64,000 nt of DNA from Leguminivora glycinivorella (GCF_023078275.1 NC_062985.1:6403408-6467407), one strand, 5' to 3'; positions 33,535 through 46,749 are shown, counted from the first letter of the stretch. Translations and numbers: made by a program. The notes: generated by a model from the letters alone, not told the origin.

Positions 33535-36500
33535 TCATTACACAGTCGGATCGGATCATGATTTTCCTTTAGTTATTTCTTATTCTATGTTATGTTTGGC
33601 TTGGCTGTCCGCTGTAGGATCGTCGTTGTTTGATCAAAGCCTAAAATCAGCATTCAAAGTAATTTATTTCAATTGCTAATGGAATAAAAATAAATAACAG
33701 TTCTCAGATATTTTTAAGAAATAATTACTCACCTGCTAATCATATGAATATATTTAAAATTTTAAATTATGCTAATTCTTAAGAAACATGAATTAACAAG
33801 TTGACATTGTTATGAAAGCATTTAAGCGCATTAGTGAAAATGTATTAGGTATTAATAGTAATATATTCTCAATTAACTTTGTCATTTCATTACATTAACT
33901 AATACTAAAGTCACTCCAAGTAATTATTTACCAAAACGTCTACAATAACTTTTATACTTAGATTTGATTTGATTATTTACCTATTAGGAAAATCTATATT
34001 AATACAGGTTCAGGGTTTGTCTATCTTGAGATAATAATACCAACCGTATCAGACAAGTTTCGAATTCTAAAAAAACTTTATCCATCTTTATCGATCCATT
34101 ATTAAACTACTAACATGTACCATTATTCTGAACACAAATAAAATAAGTACCTACGTATAGCATGTCAAAGGACTCTCATCAGCAGAAAATATAGCATAAT
34201 TAAAATTATAGGTGCGAAAGCTTATATTCCAAAGAGAATTTGAATTTCGCGCCTTTTTCTACTGATAATGTTGTTTAGCCGGCAACCGCAATATAAATTA
34301 TTTATGTCATATTTTAAGCCCACACGTAACATATCTAACTATATATTATAGTCTGCTTTAGCTTAGCGGGCTTTAAGAATGGAGATTGTGATCGTTTGAT
34401 AATTATTTATTTTTAATTTCTACGACACAAATATCTCTGACAAGCCCTGAGACCGCCATTATAGTAATTACAAGTCGTACAAGGTCTGTGACATTAAACT
34501 TTAATAGGCTGAGTCTTTTAAATGTTTGTGTAGGTGAAAAATGTTAATTAGGCGCGTAGAAAATTAGTTTTTAAAGGCGTTTTTGGGTCAAACAAGCAAA
34601 AACTAATTATATCATGTTCGAACTCAGGTCATTGCCTAGATGATCTAAAGCATTTTAATAAGTAGCATTTATTATTTACAAGACGCAATATTTTGTAGAC
34701 ACCTAAAGTAATATAAAGTAGGTCAGAACCAGATTGTAAGAAATCTCTCACTGCTTGTCATTTTGACATGGTTATAGAGTGCCTTTCCAATTGGTTGACT
34801 GTACTGTACCTACGTAAAAATATTCATAGTAACTTACAGGTCACCTTACGCTACTTACGGGCACGAATGAAAAGAATGAGTGAATGAAAATATGCATGTC
34901 TGTGACAGATTATTCAGATCAACCAATAAAATGTTAGCTGCTCTCTTGGCAGTTACAATTGTATATCGATGATATCACTCATACAATCAAAGTTTTGTTC
35001 ATTTCATGCGTGCCAGCTTTCGTGAAACAATCAATAGAAGGCGAAGAGCATCGACAAAAATCACAATGCAGCTGATTGCAATTGAGACGGTGAAGACTGA
35101 AAACTATCAACCTTTCAAATACGTAGTTGAACTAGTTGAAAGGTTGATACTTTTCGCCAAAATATGTCAGTTTTACTACTTATTTAAATAGCTACCCTAA
35201 ACAGTTGGGAAGATGCTTCGACTCTGTGGTCTGTGGTTACTGTAATCTGTAAGTACCTATAATAAAGCCAGTATATTATAGTACCTATAGTTAAAGCCAG
35301 CCGCTCTGCTATCGTTCCATCAACAAACAGCAATAAGAATGGTAGTTAATAATAGTTCATTAAGGTAACGAATGGTTAGGCAACGTCGCCGGCACAATGG
35401 TTGACACAGTTGGGCTAACTGCTGCGTTCTTAGCTGCTACGACCATCGCCTGTAAACATGCACGAGGAAACGTCTCAGAAAAATGAGTATAAGAGCTTAC
35501 ATATACTGGCTATGAAACTACGTATCTAAGTTATACTGGATGATAAAAGATCTTGATTTATTCTGTAATCTTGAAGCTATAGGAATACGTGGTCTTGCAT
35601 TACTCATGTGTGACACTGCTGAACAAACGCGCTCACTCAAACAAATGCCGGGGACGGAGTTTGAGACATATTGTTGTTTTTTTTTCTGTATGTGTTAAGG
35701 CCATAATTTGTACAAGTTTTAATTGAAGCTATTGTGCAACGAAATTTTCATTATACCTACATTTAAGTGGGTACGTTAATTTGTATTATTTGTAATACCA
35801 ACGTTGGTTTCAGTCTGTGCCACAGTAAAGAATTCTCATTTAATTTTCATGAAGTACTTTTGCATGTGAAGACGATGAGCCTGGATTGGAACGCCAAATT
35901 TTGTTATGAACTCATAATATCGTTCCCGTGAGTCATGGATATTTTTTATATATTTAAAATTTATCTATATTAGGTATAAGTGTATATGCCGTCTTCTAGT
36001 AGGTATCTATCATAGGTATATTGCTTAGTTGCTTACTCTAGGTGCTATGCTGAGTTTGGGTCTAGCGCGAACTCTGTTTTCTGAAGATGTTGGAGACATG
36101 TTTAATTTACTTTGTATTGATAAATTACTTAAATTAGGTCTAGGTAATATGTGTACTCCGACCACGTCAAAAACTTACCAATATTATTTTAAGTTTATTT
36201 AGCTTCCCCAAAAATTTCCCTAACATTGTTAATAGCCACAACATGAATAGAAAACATTTAACCCCAGCAGCCTTAAATTAAACCATGTAACTGAGCCGCC
36301 CGCGGCCCTCGTGTAGCGATTTAGCCGAGCAAGGGTTTGAGGGAAACAAAATATTTAGAAATTAAAACCCGAGGAATCCGGTAGCCGCAAAAATGGGCTT
36401 CGTAGCGGGGCCCGGAGCGAACACGGCTTTAACGACTAGGTACCTGTTTTTGTTGGAGTAAGTTACGCTAAGGTGGCAAATGTTTTAAATAAGTACCTAG

Positions 36501-38384
36501 TGTGCCGTAAGAGGAGTAGAGGTGAGTTAGTAAAACATGGTAAGCCTTTAGTAGAGAAGTGTTAGAAATAAAACAGATATTTTTCACTTTCAAAAATTAT
36601 ATTTAAAATAAAAAATCATGGAACGGAATAAAAAATACCGCCATGATATTATCTTTGTTAAAATTATTAACAATGTGAATATTATTTATAAAATATATTT
36701 GTAAAATGTATTATTAGTTAACTTTGTGTAAGAAAGCTTATAATCGAAGATTAACAAACAAACCAATTAAAGAAGAAATTAAAAGGATTTAAGATAATAG
36801 GCAGCTTGACTGTACTTAAAATAAAATATACCATGCACGAAATAAAGCATCAGATAATTATAAGAAAAACAGGGAAGTTATTTTTAACTCTAATTTATAT
36901 TTTATAAATCATATAGAAATATATAAAGTAATTCAGTTGACCGTGACGTCACTCGACAATTCGATTTCATATTAATTCCATATTATCAAGTCGTTCAAAA
37001 TCTTTTTGACAGTTCTTAAAAAGAAGCTGATTTGACTAGGAGGAAAGTAGCCTATCCTATACATACGAGTATGACAATGGCAATTGAGTGAATGTTTTTT
37101 TTTTGCATATAATTATTTTCATAGCTTAAGCGCCGATGAGGTCTGACACTCTGAACTCACAACCTGTCGTAAAGTGCTATTCTGTAGACTAATGAATATT
37201 AAAATCTATTTGTTATTTAAATAACTTAAACGTTTGTCTATGAATAATAAGGATGCTGACCGAATTTTTAATCAAATATTTGGATTTTTTCCAGAATATT
37301 TCTGCTCTACCATTCTAGCTAGCTGAATGCAATATATTCATGGCTTGAACCCCCGGTTTTTACCACGACGAACTTGAAAGGTTAAAAATACCTACATACA
37401 GTGCGTAAACGTAATAAGGGCGATAAATGAAACCAGGCATATAATTCAATATTGTTATCATTAATTAAGAGGTGTTTTTGAGTTACTCTTAATTTTTAGC
37501 CCATAATTAATTTTTGAAAAATTTCCCAGCAGCAATGTACTGTAAACGTGGTTGCACGCGGTGACAATCAATGACAACTGTCAACGAGCGTTTAACGCGA
37601 GTGTGTTTGCATTACGTTGCGGGCCTAATTAATTTGTATGAATAAAAATAATATTTCAATTTTAAGTAAAAGTTATCTAATTCCATTTCTTATGTCCTAT
37701 ACTCACCACCGTTAAAAGGTTCGCCCGTATTAGGTTTACACCCTGTATAAACATACATTTACACCCAAACGGGGTAGTTAGAGCACATGAAACTGCTCAA
37801 GTTTCAGTGCCACCACGAACTACCTATAGGTACATCTGTGCATAAGTGCAGTGTCGTTAAAAATAAATCGTCAAAATAGAGTGTTTTATTCCGTAGCTTA
37901 AGCCTCTTTGTAAACTGTAAACAACGTGTAAGAGGATCATCACTAGGTAAATTTCAATATTTAAATGTAAGTTAAGTAGGTACTGAAATACATACATGTA
38001 GTCTACCTACTGTGAGTCCATGCAGTTCGGCGCCTTTAGGCTTTAATTAACCCAATCAGCGCCGAGGATGCGCCAGCGATCGCTGATTGGTTATACTATA
38101 TGTATATCTACATCCGAACAGACGCTTGGCTTTAATATTTCATAACGTAATGTTAAAAAGTATTAAATTATGAATACCTGATGGTAGATGGGAACTGGGT
38201 AGCTCAGCGGTTAAGACGTAGGTACTCGTACCTTTGGACTTTACCAGCTGGAGGCCATACATTCTGTAATAGTGTTTGATTGTCAATAAACTGTCAGTGA
38301 CATTGAGTGCATTCGTTTTAGTACAGACGATTATGTTGTTGATATTTAAGTAGAATGGTAACTTCTAGAATATCCATACTGAGG
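33535..38384. other. Intergenic, 4.8 kb, no gene seen
   Basis: AT-rich DNA with few structured elements. Noted are a 13-bp hairpin ATCAACCTTTCAA/TTGAAAGGTTGAT (35106-35148), a GC-richer repeat-poor block at 36280-36440 (CCGCCCGCGGCCCTCG ... GGGGCCCGGAGCGAACACGG), and a palindrome AACCAATCAGCG-like / CGCTGATTGGTTA at 38048-38092. No supported ORF. Confidence 0.45.
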
Positions 38385-38512
38385 TAGGGTAAACTCGCCT
38401 CATTCGGTGACACGCCTAATTCGTTGATACAAGCTTTGAAGCACTATTCCGAAAGACGATTTTTGGTTGTTTCAGAATAAGGCGAGTCACCGAATGAGGC
38501 GAGTTTACCCTA
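38385..38512. mobile_element. MITE with TAGGGTAAACTCG ends
   Basis: Arms TAGGGTAAACTCGCCTCATT + CGGTGAC and GTCACCG + AATGAGGCGAGTTTACCCTA are perfect inverted repeats of 27 bp. 128 bp total, with ACTGAG close to both edges (possible target-site duplication). Confidence 0.75.
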
Positions 38513-38873
38513 CTGAGAGACGGACTGTGATGTAGCTCGGAACTCTAAATGTTTCAATTTATAATAATACTCGAAGTGTGTCTTTGTAAACTTTACACAT
38601 ATTCCAATCCTACCTCTTATTTACCTACCTTTTTAACTAATTTTGAGATTATAAATTACAGAGTTGCTACGTACATATGTAGTTATGTAGGTATGTATGT
38701 AGGTAGTACAAGTAAATACTATTCACAAATACTCATAATTAAATAGGTAGATACTTAAATTCAGCTATTTAAGTTACCTGACTTGTAAATACTTACCAAG
38801 TTAATGCTAACAAGCGGTTTGCTCATCACACGTCCAAACGTCACAGTTTCTTTCATGCAAAGTAATAGACATT

Positions 38874-39014
38874 AATTGTGTCGCTTAACTTCAAACCTGG
38901 GTAAATCCATTCTGCTTTAAGGTTGAATATATAAAAAAATATAATATGATCTGAAATATAATCAACCTTATAGCAGAATGGATTTACCCAGTTTTGAAGT
39001 TAAGCGACACAATT
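38874..39014. mobile_element. MITE with AATTGTGTCGC ends
   Basis: About 50-bp arms: AATTGTGTCGCTTAACTTCA, GGGTAAATCCATTCTGC, and AAGGTTGA recur inverted at 38965-39014. The loop is an AT-rich tract. Flanked by ATT on both sides (3-bp duplication possible). Confidence 0.75.
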
Positions 39015-40092
39015 ATTACGTTAGCTAATTCAAACGAAGAATTAATACATCGCTCACCCCATTACCAGTCAGAAACTTCATAAATATACTGCATTCAATA
39101 ATTTACACGGTTTTACGTTCCAGCACTGACAGAAACATTGCTTACTCGCTGTTACAACTGTTACAAGTCTGGCTCTTGTTTATTTTGTGGATTTACAATA
39201 CCACAATACGTAGTTACTTATGTCTCATTTACATGGACGAACATTTAATTACTTAATTGGGTTGTGAGTAGTCACCTGCAATATCGCTCTTAAAAGACCC
39301 GAAGAAGTCCCGATTTAAAAATAATCATGTGTAATAATCGTGAAAGTTTAAATCAGTGTTTCAGTCTTAAAAGGTCGCAAAATATGTGACACGCGCTCTT
39401 GTTGCTCCGTAAATAGGTTTGAATCTGATATTTCTGCGACCTTCGAAGAAATCAAAGAAGCAATAGAAGCATTTTATTGCAGGTACATAAAAACATTTTT
39501 GTTGATACATTATAGTTCAAATTTCTTAGGAAGATGCATGAGGTCTATGCGATGCGTGATGATGAAGACATTTCTGCTGAGATTCCATCATAATTTAGTT
39601 AGTTTATTTTACTGTATACAATTTTGCATGATACTTTGTATCTTATTATAGCAAATAAAGAAATGAAATGAAATAAAATCACTTCAAACGCAACTCTAAT
39701 TGCATTTTTTATTTCATTTGCACATACTTCAGTTCGGCAATTACACACTTCAATACTTTTCGTTTCGTTTCTGCTAACAATAATATGGAAGGAGGAAAAA
39801 TGTATCAAATTTATGTAACCGACTCAACTCACGAGTCACGAATCACGCTACCATACCGCGGAGGTTTTCCGCATCGCCACAGACTAGGCCAATGCAACAC
39901 CCGCGACGTGTGAATACTACAAATAACCTTCTATAGATATAGGTAGACATATACATATGTATAACCAGAGATATATATGTATAACTACGTATAGACAGAT
40001 ACTTAAAATACAAGTAGTCCATCAAGAAAAAATTACGTCTAGTGGCGCTACACCATTGGTTGACTCTCGGCTAGATGACAATTTTAAGACAT

Positions 40093-40349
40093 GAAATAAA
40101 ACTATGGAAACGGATTATATAGCGTATAATGAAAAAAATCTATATTATTTATGGTTCATTAGGTAATATTTCTTGTATGTGGGTAGCATTTGCACATTGT
40201 AATTTTTCCTCAGTCACCCGTTCACCACGAATGCTGTAAAGTGTTCGAAACGTCGGGATGAATTGTAAATTCATTATACGCGATATACCTAATCCGTTTT
40301 CATAGTTTTATATCAATGAGTAACTATCACGGTAACCGAAGACAATATT
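40093..40349. mobile_element. Retroposed 257-bp insert with 13-bp target-site duplication
   Basis: Perfect 13-bp duplications AATTTTAAGACAT at 40080-40092 and 40350-40362 bracket the insert. Its left part (ATAAAACTATGGAAACGGAT, AGCGTATAATGA) recurs inverted on the right (CATTATACGCGATATACCTA, ATCCGTTTTCATAGTTTTAT). The interior has AACACTTTACAG-type sequence read inverted. A 13-bp duplication argues for LINE-assisted retroposition despite the inverted arms. The host is an older repeat (40031-40470). Confidence 0.75.
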
Positions 40350-41177
40350 AATTTTAAGACATATCAAGTTAAAATATGGACCAAAAGTTTAAATCACCAA
40401 CACCAAAAGTGTCAATAGATGACAGTGATTACACATTAATTATCTATCCATATTCTTTGATATAGGTACCTATGTACCTATATGAATATCCAACTAAGGT
40501 GTCCAGCGAGCCTTTAGGACATTCTCCATAACACGGTCGTAAATATAACGTAAGTGTCTGTCGTAGAACCAATCACCATAACAAGCTGACTTTTATTTAT
40601 TCTAAGGCAAAGCTCATTTAGTTGGCTCATAAATGGCAGCAGGCATTCGAAAGCGGGGACTGATATAGTCTAGACGGGCTGGGTTCGTTTAATGACGTGA
40701 GAATGTCACATAAAAGTGCAAATCAGCTTCTAATGCGAGGGGACGACATATTGGACGTGGTCGCCGGTTAAGGACGGCAAAAAGGTTTCGCGCAACTGTT
40801 GCCTCTACTGTGAGTGTATGACGTTTTAGACCGTTACTCGATAGCGTCAACTTCACGGAGATTGCAGTCAGACCAAGCTAAGTTAGCAACGATTATAACA
40901 GCCCCGCCTAATGATGTGAAAGATGCTGAAACTTTAAAAAAAATCACTTAGTAGAGGTTAACAATGTTCATAACTATTCCAAATTTCATATCGATAGCAT
41001 TAGTATAGTTCTCGAGATATTCAGTAATGTGACAGACGGACAGAGCGGCACCATTAGGGTTTCTTTTGTACCTTTTTGGTATGGAACCCTGAAAATGAAG
41101 TGTTCTTGCAAATTTCTTGATAATTCACAAGAAATATAGAAAATTTAAATTTATGTACTTAATCTTCCTAATATGAT

Positions 41178-41285
41178 GGGGGGGGGGTCACGTGGTAAAG
41201 GCCCAGGCCCCAGGGGGGAGGGGTCACGTGGTCTATTTGTATGGCCAACTTAGGCTCCAGGGAGGGGATGAAATGGATGGATCAT
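41178..41285. repeat. G-run interspersed repeat, copy 2
   Basis: Shares TCACGTGGTAAAGGCCCAGG, CCCCAGGGGGGAGGGGTCAC and GTGGTCTATTTGTATGGCCA with 16268-16445. An inverted short relative is at 45930-46005 (GGAGCCTAGGTTGGCCATAC, AATTGACCACGT). Confidence 0.65.
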
Positions 41286-41462
41286 GAAAGAATAAATTAT
41301 AATAAAAGGTCGAAAACTCGTAGTAGTGGCCCTGGTTTGCCTGCTGGGACAACATTAGCCTCGTGACGGGAGGATAGTGTCAAGTCGGACTTTATTTTAC
41401 TGTTTAAACTTTTAAATTTGCACTGTTTTACGCTTGCTTTAGACAATACTTGCAGTACAAAC

Positions 41463-41672
41463 TAGGGATGTTTACGCTTGCTTTAGACAATACATTAGTG
41501 ATGAAAAACAGTACAAAATTAAATTATACAAACCCAATCTTCAAGCCCATGTTTTATACAGAGTGCCACCAGCAGCGGCTGATCCATACAAGCCGATAGC
41601 CGGCCGACTAATCGGCCACCCAAGCGCCGACCCAGTCGGCCTAGTCGGCCAAATCAATAGTGTACATCCCTA
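41463..41672. mobile_element. MITE with TAGGGATGT ends
   Basis: Short terminal repeats TAGGGATGT / ACATCCCTA. The interior is rich in GGCCGACT, TCGGCC and CAGTCGGC words. GTTTACGCTTGCTTTAGACA occurs both just outside (41425) and just inside (41470) the left end. Possibly hAT-like; superfamily uncertain. Confidence 0.5.
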
Positions 41673-42161
41673 AAATTGTCTACTAGTAAAGTAGCTAGTA
41701 AAGTAGCTAGTGTTAAGGTAGGTTTCTTTTTGCTCAGTGTTGCCTAGCTGAAATTTTCACCAGCCACTGGTGCCCACAAACATTAGTGTTATTTCTGTTA
41801 TATTGCAACCAACATCCAATAACCACTACCAATACGAATCGGCATAAGAAGAATAGAGAGCTTTATTTAGTAGATACAATGTATTTTATACATGGATCCT
41901 GGAAATCATGTAACAAAATTGGAAAGGTACGTATAATCTGACAAAGTTTATTAAGTTGCAATATTTATTTATTTTATTTCAAATACGTTACACAGTACGA
42001 CGGTAAAAACCAAAGCACTGAGTAACTAAAATACATAAAAGCATGACAAATAAACATTAAACATATCAAAGTAAGAAAAAATCAACACATCACAAATTAT
42101 AACACGTTGTATGAGTAATTGAGTATGCCTTACACAGTACAGGTAGGTACAATGTTTACAA

Positions 42162-42340
42162 TCCATACTAATATTATAAATGGGAAAGTGTGTGTGTCTG
42201 TTTGTTTGTCCGTCTTTCACGACAAAACGGAGCGACGAATTGACGTGATTTTTTAAGTGGAGATAGTTGAAGGGATGGAAAGTGACATAGGCTACATTTT
42301 GTCTCTTTCTAACGCGAGCGAAGCCGCGGGCAAAAGCTAG
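42162..42340. mobile_element. Mini-Helitron, copy 2 (179 bp)
   Basis: Same ends as 17884-18042: TCCATACTAATATTATAAAT...GCGAGCGAAGCCGCGGGCAA + AAGCTAG, flanked by A and T without duplication. Carries a GTTGAAGGGATGG segment absent from copy 1. Confidence 0.82.
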
Positions 42341-42950
42341 TTATTAAAAAACAAGTAGCTAAGGTCTAAATAAAATATAATTTATCTAATTTGATTTCTT
42401 CCGTCTAAAAGCAATTTCGTGATATTTTCAGTTAGGTGGGGATATCGTAACGTTATTAAGCGACTTACTTAAGTTCTTGGGTTTCGTTTAAATTCGCAAA
42501 TTAAGTCAGGCGTATTTGCGGTGTTAGAGTGCGTGGGTGCCACGGGGACGGTTAAGACCAACGCTTTCGAAAGTAAGGATACGACAATTCATGGAATTTC
42601 GCCTGTATAATCTCAACTTCTATCCTTCACATTATCCGATCCGATATCGGATGTCGGACCGACATCCTGCATCCGATAAACGCTTCCGATAGTGTCGGAT
42701 GTAGGTCCGATAAAACGCATTGTTCCAAATCAATGAAGTATGATTTTGTATCAAAAAATGTTTTATATTTAATAATAATTCCAAATATTATATTGTAAAA
42801 TTAAAATAACGAGCATAAAAAATACTCAGAGTGTCAGGCAAAATAAATAATTTTACATTCAACTATATCTACTAAAAGATGAAAAAACTAGTATCCGCAA
42901 TTCGGACCGACGCATTACAACTTTTTTGTTTAATGGAAATTGTCAAATTG

Positions 42951-43181
42951 CCTGTGTGGTGACGGGTTAAGAATTTCACCACCCCCTTTCTTCCCGTGGG
43001 TGTCGTAGAAGGCGACTATGGGATATGGGTTAAATTGTGGCGTAGGCGAGAGGCTGGCAACCTGTCACTGCAATGTCACAGTTTCGTTTTCTTTCAACCC
43101 CTTATTTGCCAAGAGTGGCACTGAAACTTTAGTAGTTATGGGATACAGGCGTGATTGTATGTATGTTGTATGTATGTATAT
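42951..43181 (+). mobile_element. LINE 3' end, plus strand, TGTATG tail
   Basis: GTGTGGTGACGGGTTAAG, CCACCCCCTTTCTTCCCGTG, GGCGACTATGGGATATGGG, GGCGAGAGGCTGGCAACC, GCCAAGAGTGGCACTGAAAC, GGGATACAGGCGTGATTG then (TGTATG)n. This is a very common lepidopteran LINE 3' UTR. The ORF 43018-43209 within it is spurious. Confidence 0.75.
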
Positions 43182-43443
43182 GTCAACTAATTTGAATTTC
43201 GATTATTAATAGCTGTTTAATAGACGCCATTTTTGTCACGCACACTACTACAAACGTATACCTACATTATATACGCACACAAACAAATATTATCGGCCGA
43301 CAACTGGCGGGGGGTCAGGCATGCCAAAAATGGTCGGAAGCGTCCTGCCGATATCGGCAGTCCGATGGTGCCTCGGACAAAAACTGTTGTAGGAGAGTGC
43401 CATCGGCATTAAATTCGCAATTTTTGCGTTTTATATCGTTTTT

Positions 43444-45387
43444 AACCGTCGCCTCATATCTCTCAAGAAGGACGGTTATCAAGTCGTCTGTATGTTTTTT
43501 TTTTTATGTTTGTTCCTCGATATCTCCGTCGTTACTGGACCGATTTTGAAAATTTTTTTTTTTGATTGAATGTATATGTCGCAGTAAAATAGATAAAGCC
43601 GTTATATAGTTATAACCCTAGGGATATAATTATATGTCGTAACATAGTTAAACGAAAGCGATTAATTGCTATCTTACTAGGAATATAACTATAATACGTT
43701 ACTAGTTTAGTCATATAATTATATGACTGGATTAAGTTTAGTGAAATGATTGTAGTCAGGAGTGCGGCGGTGCGGCGGAGGTATAGTTATAACCCTAGGG
43801 ATATAATTATATGCCGTAACATAGCTAAACGAAAGCGATTCCTTACCATCTTACTAGGAATGTAATTATAATACGTTACTAGTTTAGTTATATAATTATA
43901 TCACTGGATTAAACTTAGTCTAGGGATATAATTATAATACGTCTCTAGTTAAACAGTAATATAGTTATATTACAGGAATAAGTTCAGTAGTATAATTGTA
44001 GCAGTGTAGTGCTGCAAATTGCACTATTTGCGATAAATATCATGCTTATCTTGTCAGATTAAATTAAAACTGCCATCGCACAAATCCAAATGCAGATACA
44101 ATTTAAAAAAATGAATATATCGGATATTTTGAAAAGAACCGGGAGCACCGGATCCTAAATTTTTGTCCCGGTTCTTTCGCCACCATAAAATTACCGGGAT
44201 TCCCGGGAAATCAAGAACCGGGAAATACCGGGAGCATGCCCTAACTGTTACGTTTTAACGAATATAGCTTGGATTCGTTTGTTTAGTTACCAAACCTTGT
44301 GTACTATGCTCGATACAAAAAAAACTTTGTTCTAACGTCAGTGACGGTGTTGTTATTTCAAATCGTCCCGCTATACGTATTATAAAACACTGATTTCAAA
44401 TTTCACGATTTTTACACATATTTAAAATTGCAAACGGGACTTAATACATAGTAATACGCGATTAAGTCCCGTTTGCAATTCTAAATACCGTATTATAATT
44501 GTATTCCTAGTAAGATGGTAATCGCTTTTGTTTAGCTATGTTACGGCATATAATTATATCCCTAGGGTTATAACTATACCTCCGCCACACCGCCGCACTC
44601 CTGCCTACAATCATTTCACTAAACTGAATCCAGTCATATAACTATATGACTAAACTAGTAACGTATTATAGTTATATTCCTAGTAAGATAGCAATTAATC
44701 GCTTTCGTTTAACTATGTTACGACATATAATTATATCCCTAGGGTTATAACTATATAACGGCTTTATCTATCTTACTGCGACATATATGCATACAAATTG
44801 GTCCCATTTTTCTCAGAACCCAGTTCTGATGATGGGATCCTGAAGAAATCGAGGGAACTCCTCGAATCTGAAAGGAACAGCATGCATTTAGGTACGGAAC
44901 AGTGACATTTGGTGCAGTGGAACTGCTGATGATGGCCAGAACGGAACTCTTCATATCTGAACGGCACGCTTATAGTGACTTTGGTATTTTTATAAGAACA
45001 GCATGCACTTACGTCCAGAACAGTGACATTTGGTGCAGTGATAGTCAGAACCGTACTCCTCAAATCTGAACGGCACACTCATAAGTGACTTTGGTATTTT
45101 TGTAAGAAAAGCATGCATTTAAGTTCAGAACAGTGACATTTATTTAGTTATGTTTGTTAAGCATATTGAGTTTTCAAGTCAAAGTTTGTCAAGCTTCGAT
45201 TTCTTATAATATAATCGGATTCATGAGGAATTGAGGAAACTCCTCAAACCTTAACGTTATACGTATATTCATTTGTGTTGCCATCTAATAATTAAAGCAT
45301 TAAAAGCAGTTTTAAAAAATACCTACACATTTCTACATAATCCAACATTCGCAAGTAACTTTCACCAGAACCCGAAAAGCGACGGTT
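43444..45387. mobile_element. AACCGTC-ended element, copy 2, split by a foldback
   Basis: Ends AACCGTCGC and GCGACGGTT. Left and right parts match 18396-19114: GGTTATCAAGTCGTCTGTATG, CTCGATATCTCCGTCGTTAC, GATGATGGGATCCTG, AGAACAGCATGCA, and AACCC-rich right end. The end sequence differs (CCGTCGC instead of CCGCCTTCC) in both ends in a complementary way. The foldback 43578-44782 sits at a site that is uninterrupted (GAATGTATATGCATACA) in copy 1, giving an empty-site reference. Confidence 0.78.
43578..44782. mobile_element. Foldback element with sub-repeated 300-bp arms
   Basis: Arms 43578-43875 and 44484-44782 are near-identical inverted repeats. Each arm holds two direct copies (period about 178-184 bp) of a module with AGTTATAACCCTAGGGATAT, TAATTATATG, GTAACATAGYTAAACGAAAG and CTTACTAGGAAT. 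Sub-repeated long arms recall Drosophila Foldback elements. The middle includes another module copy (43915-43990) and an inner hairpin (44427-44482, AATTGCAAACGGGACTTAAT / ATTAAGTCCCGTTTGCAATT). Ends are GTCGCAGTAA/TTACTGCGAC, flanked by ATAT-type sequence. No ORF. Confidence 0.8.
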
Positions 45388-45509
45388 ATTTTTTCTTAAA
45401 AATTATTTAGTAATAATGATCTATTAAATACATAAATGAAGACCTGGAAGCACATAAATCTTACATTTTACATCCTTCCTACATCCGATATCGGATCGGA
45501 TAATGTGAA

Positions 45510-46749
45510 AACGGCCTTACGGCCCGATTGATTAACGAGTACGCATCACGCGCGCGATTAGTCGCATAGACTAATCAGAGAACAGCGTCGGTACACGGTT
45601 AGGTACAGTGGTGTCAGCAACTCCGATAACACCATTTTTAGCACTCGTATGCCACGTCCTTACAAATATAAGTCAATTGTTTCGGCCTTTACAGTGTAGG
45701 TAATCTATCGGTTTTCACTTTTAATTTAAATTGAGGTGGTAACCAAATAATGGGCGAAATCGAGGTGCAGTTACAAAATATTTAACTTGAAAGCTGATTC
45801 TTATTAATGTTTTGCAGGCACTGGTTCAAATTTTTAGGGAAACCAAATGTGTAGATATTACTACCAATTATTTTATGAAACTCTATATATAAACCATGAT
45901 ATTATGGCATAATGTGAAACATGCACGGTCTATAGGAGGGGGGAATTAGGAGCCTAGGTTGGCCATACCAATTGACCACGTACAAAACTGGATCCGTACT
46001 TGATGTGAACAATAAGACAAGCAAGATGGATTTATTACAATTTGTCAGCCTCGGATTGTATTCTCCAATCGTCATTTCTAAATGAAATAATTAACATTCC
46101 TAAGTAAGTTTAATGACGTCTGATTTCAAACCATTGTTTAATTCGCGTGTTTATTAGCCTCGATTATAAACCTAGTTTCGTGTTTGAACCGAAATAAAGC
46201 ATCGAAAACAATAGAAGCTATCTACGAGCTACCAATTAATCATAGTAGAGTTCACAGAGATTTAAATCGAATCGTTCTAGTTTTGTATAAATGAGGAGCA
46301 ACAATCACCGTTGATTTGTATTGAGTGTGTTTACCGAGTAGTATCAATGGCGGCCGAACAATGGCGTTCTACAGTCAAGTGTAACAATTCAGACCGTAGG
46401 TAGCGGACGAAAGCTGGGGATAGAGGTGAGCGGAGAGGGCGCGAGAGCGGTAAATATTAAAGCTTATGGAATATATGGCCCTTATGGGAAATATTATGAC
46501 TAACTCTTAAGACATGAATGAAAAGGTAAGACCGTGAGTGAAACTATCTTCGTAGCGTATTTAGAGGAAACACGTCAACCAACAATCTTTAAAATGACGG
46601 AGACGACGTGGAATGTGATAATATAATATCCCAATGAGAGAAAAAAGAGAACGAACAAACGGAAGTACAAAATAGGAAACCAACAGTATTGAAATTTTAG
46701 ATAAGATACGAGTACATAGCTTGGCAGAAATGATGCTCAATTCAACATT
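45510..46749. other. Intergenic; G-run repeat relic at 45930-46005
   Basis: The first part (45510-45600) is CpG-richer (ACGCGCGCGATTAGTCGC). An inverted, shortened G-run repeat lies at 45930-46005. The minus-strand frame at 46561-46797 runs into the SINE tail and is not supported. Confidence 0.4.

Larger units (their letters stand above)
42626..45509. mobile_element. Outer shell of a nested insertion, TTATCCGATCCGATATCGG ends
   Basis: 29-bp ends at 42626-42654 and 45481-45509 are perfect inverted repeats (core TTATCCGATCCGATATCGG). Related CCGATATCGG and TCGGAC words occur inside (42660-42715, 43300-43390), consistent with one element's own sequence. It is interrupted by a LINE 3' end (42951-43181) and by an AACCGTCGC-ended element (43444-45387) that itself holds a foldback (43578-44782). 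No transposase recognised. Confidence 0.7.

Noticed and set aside
42890..43209. 63-codon ORF at 43018-43209
   Set aside because: It lies within a common LINE 3' UTR ending in a TGTATG repeat.
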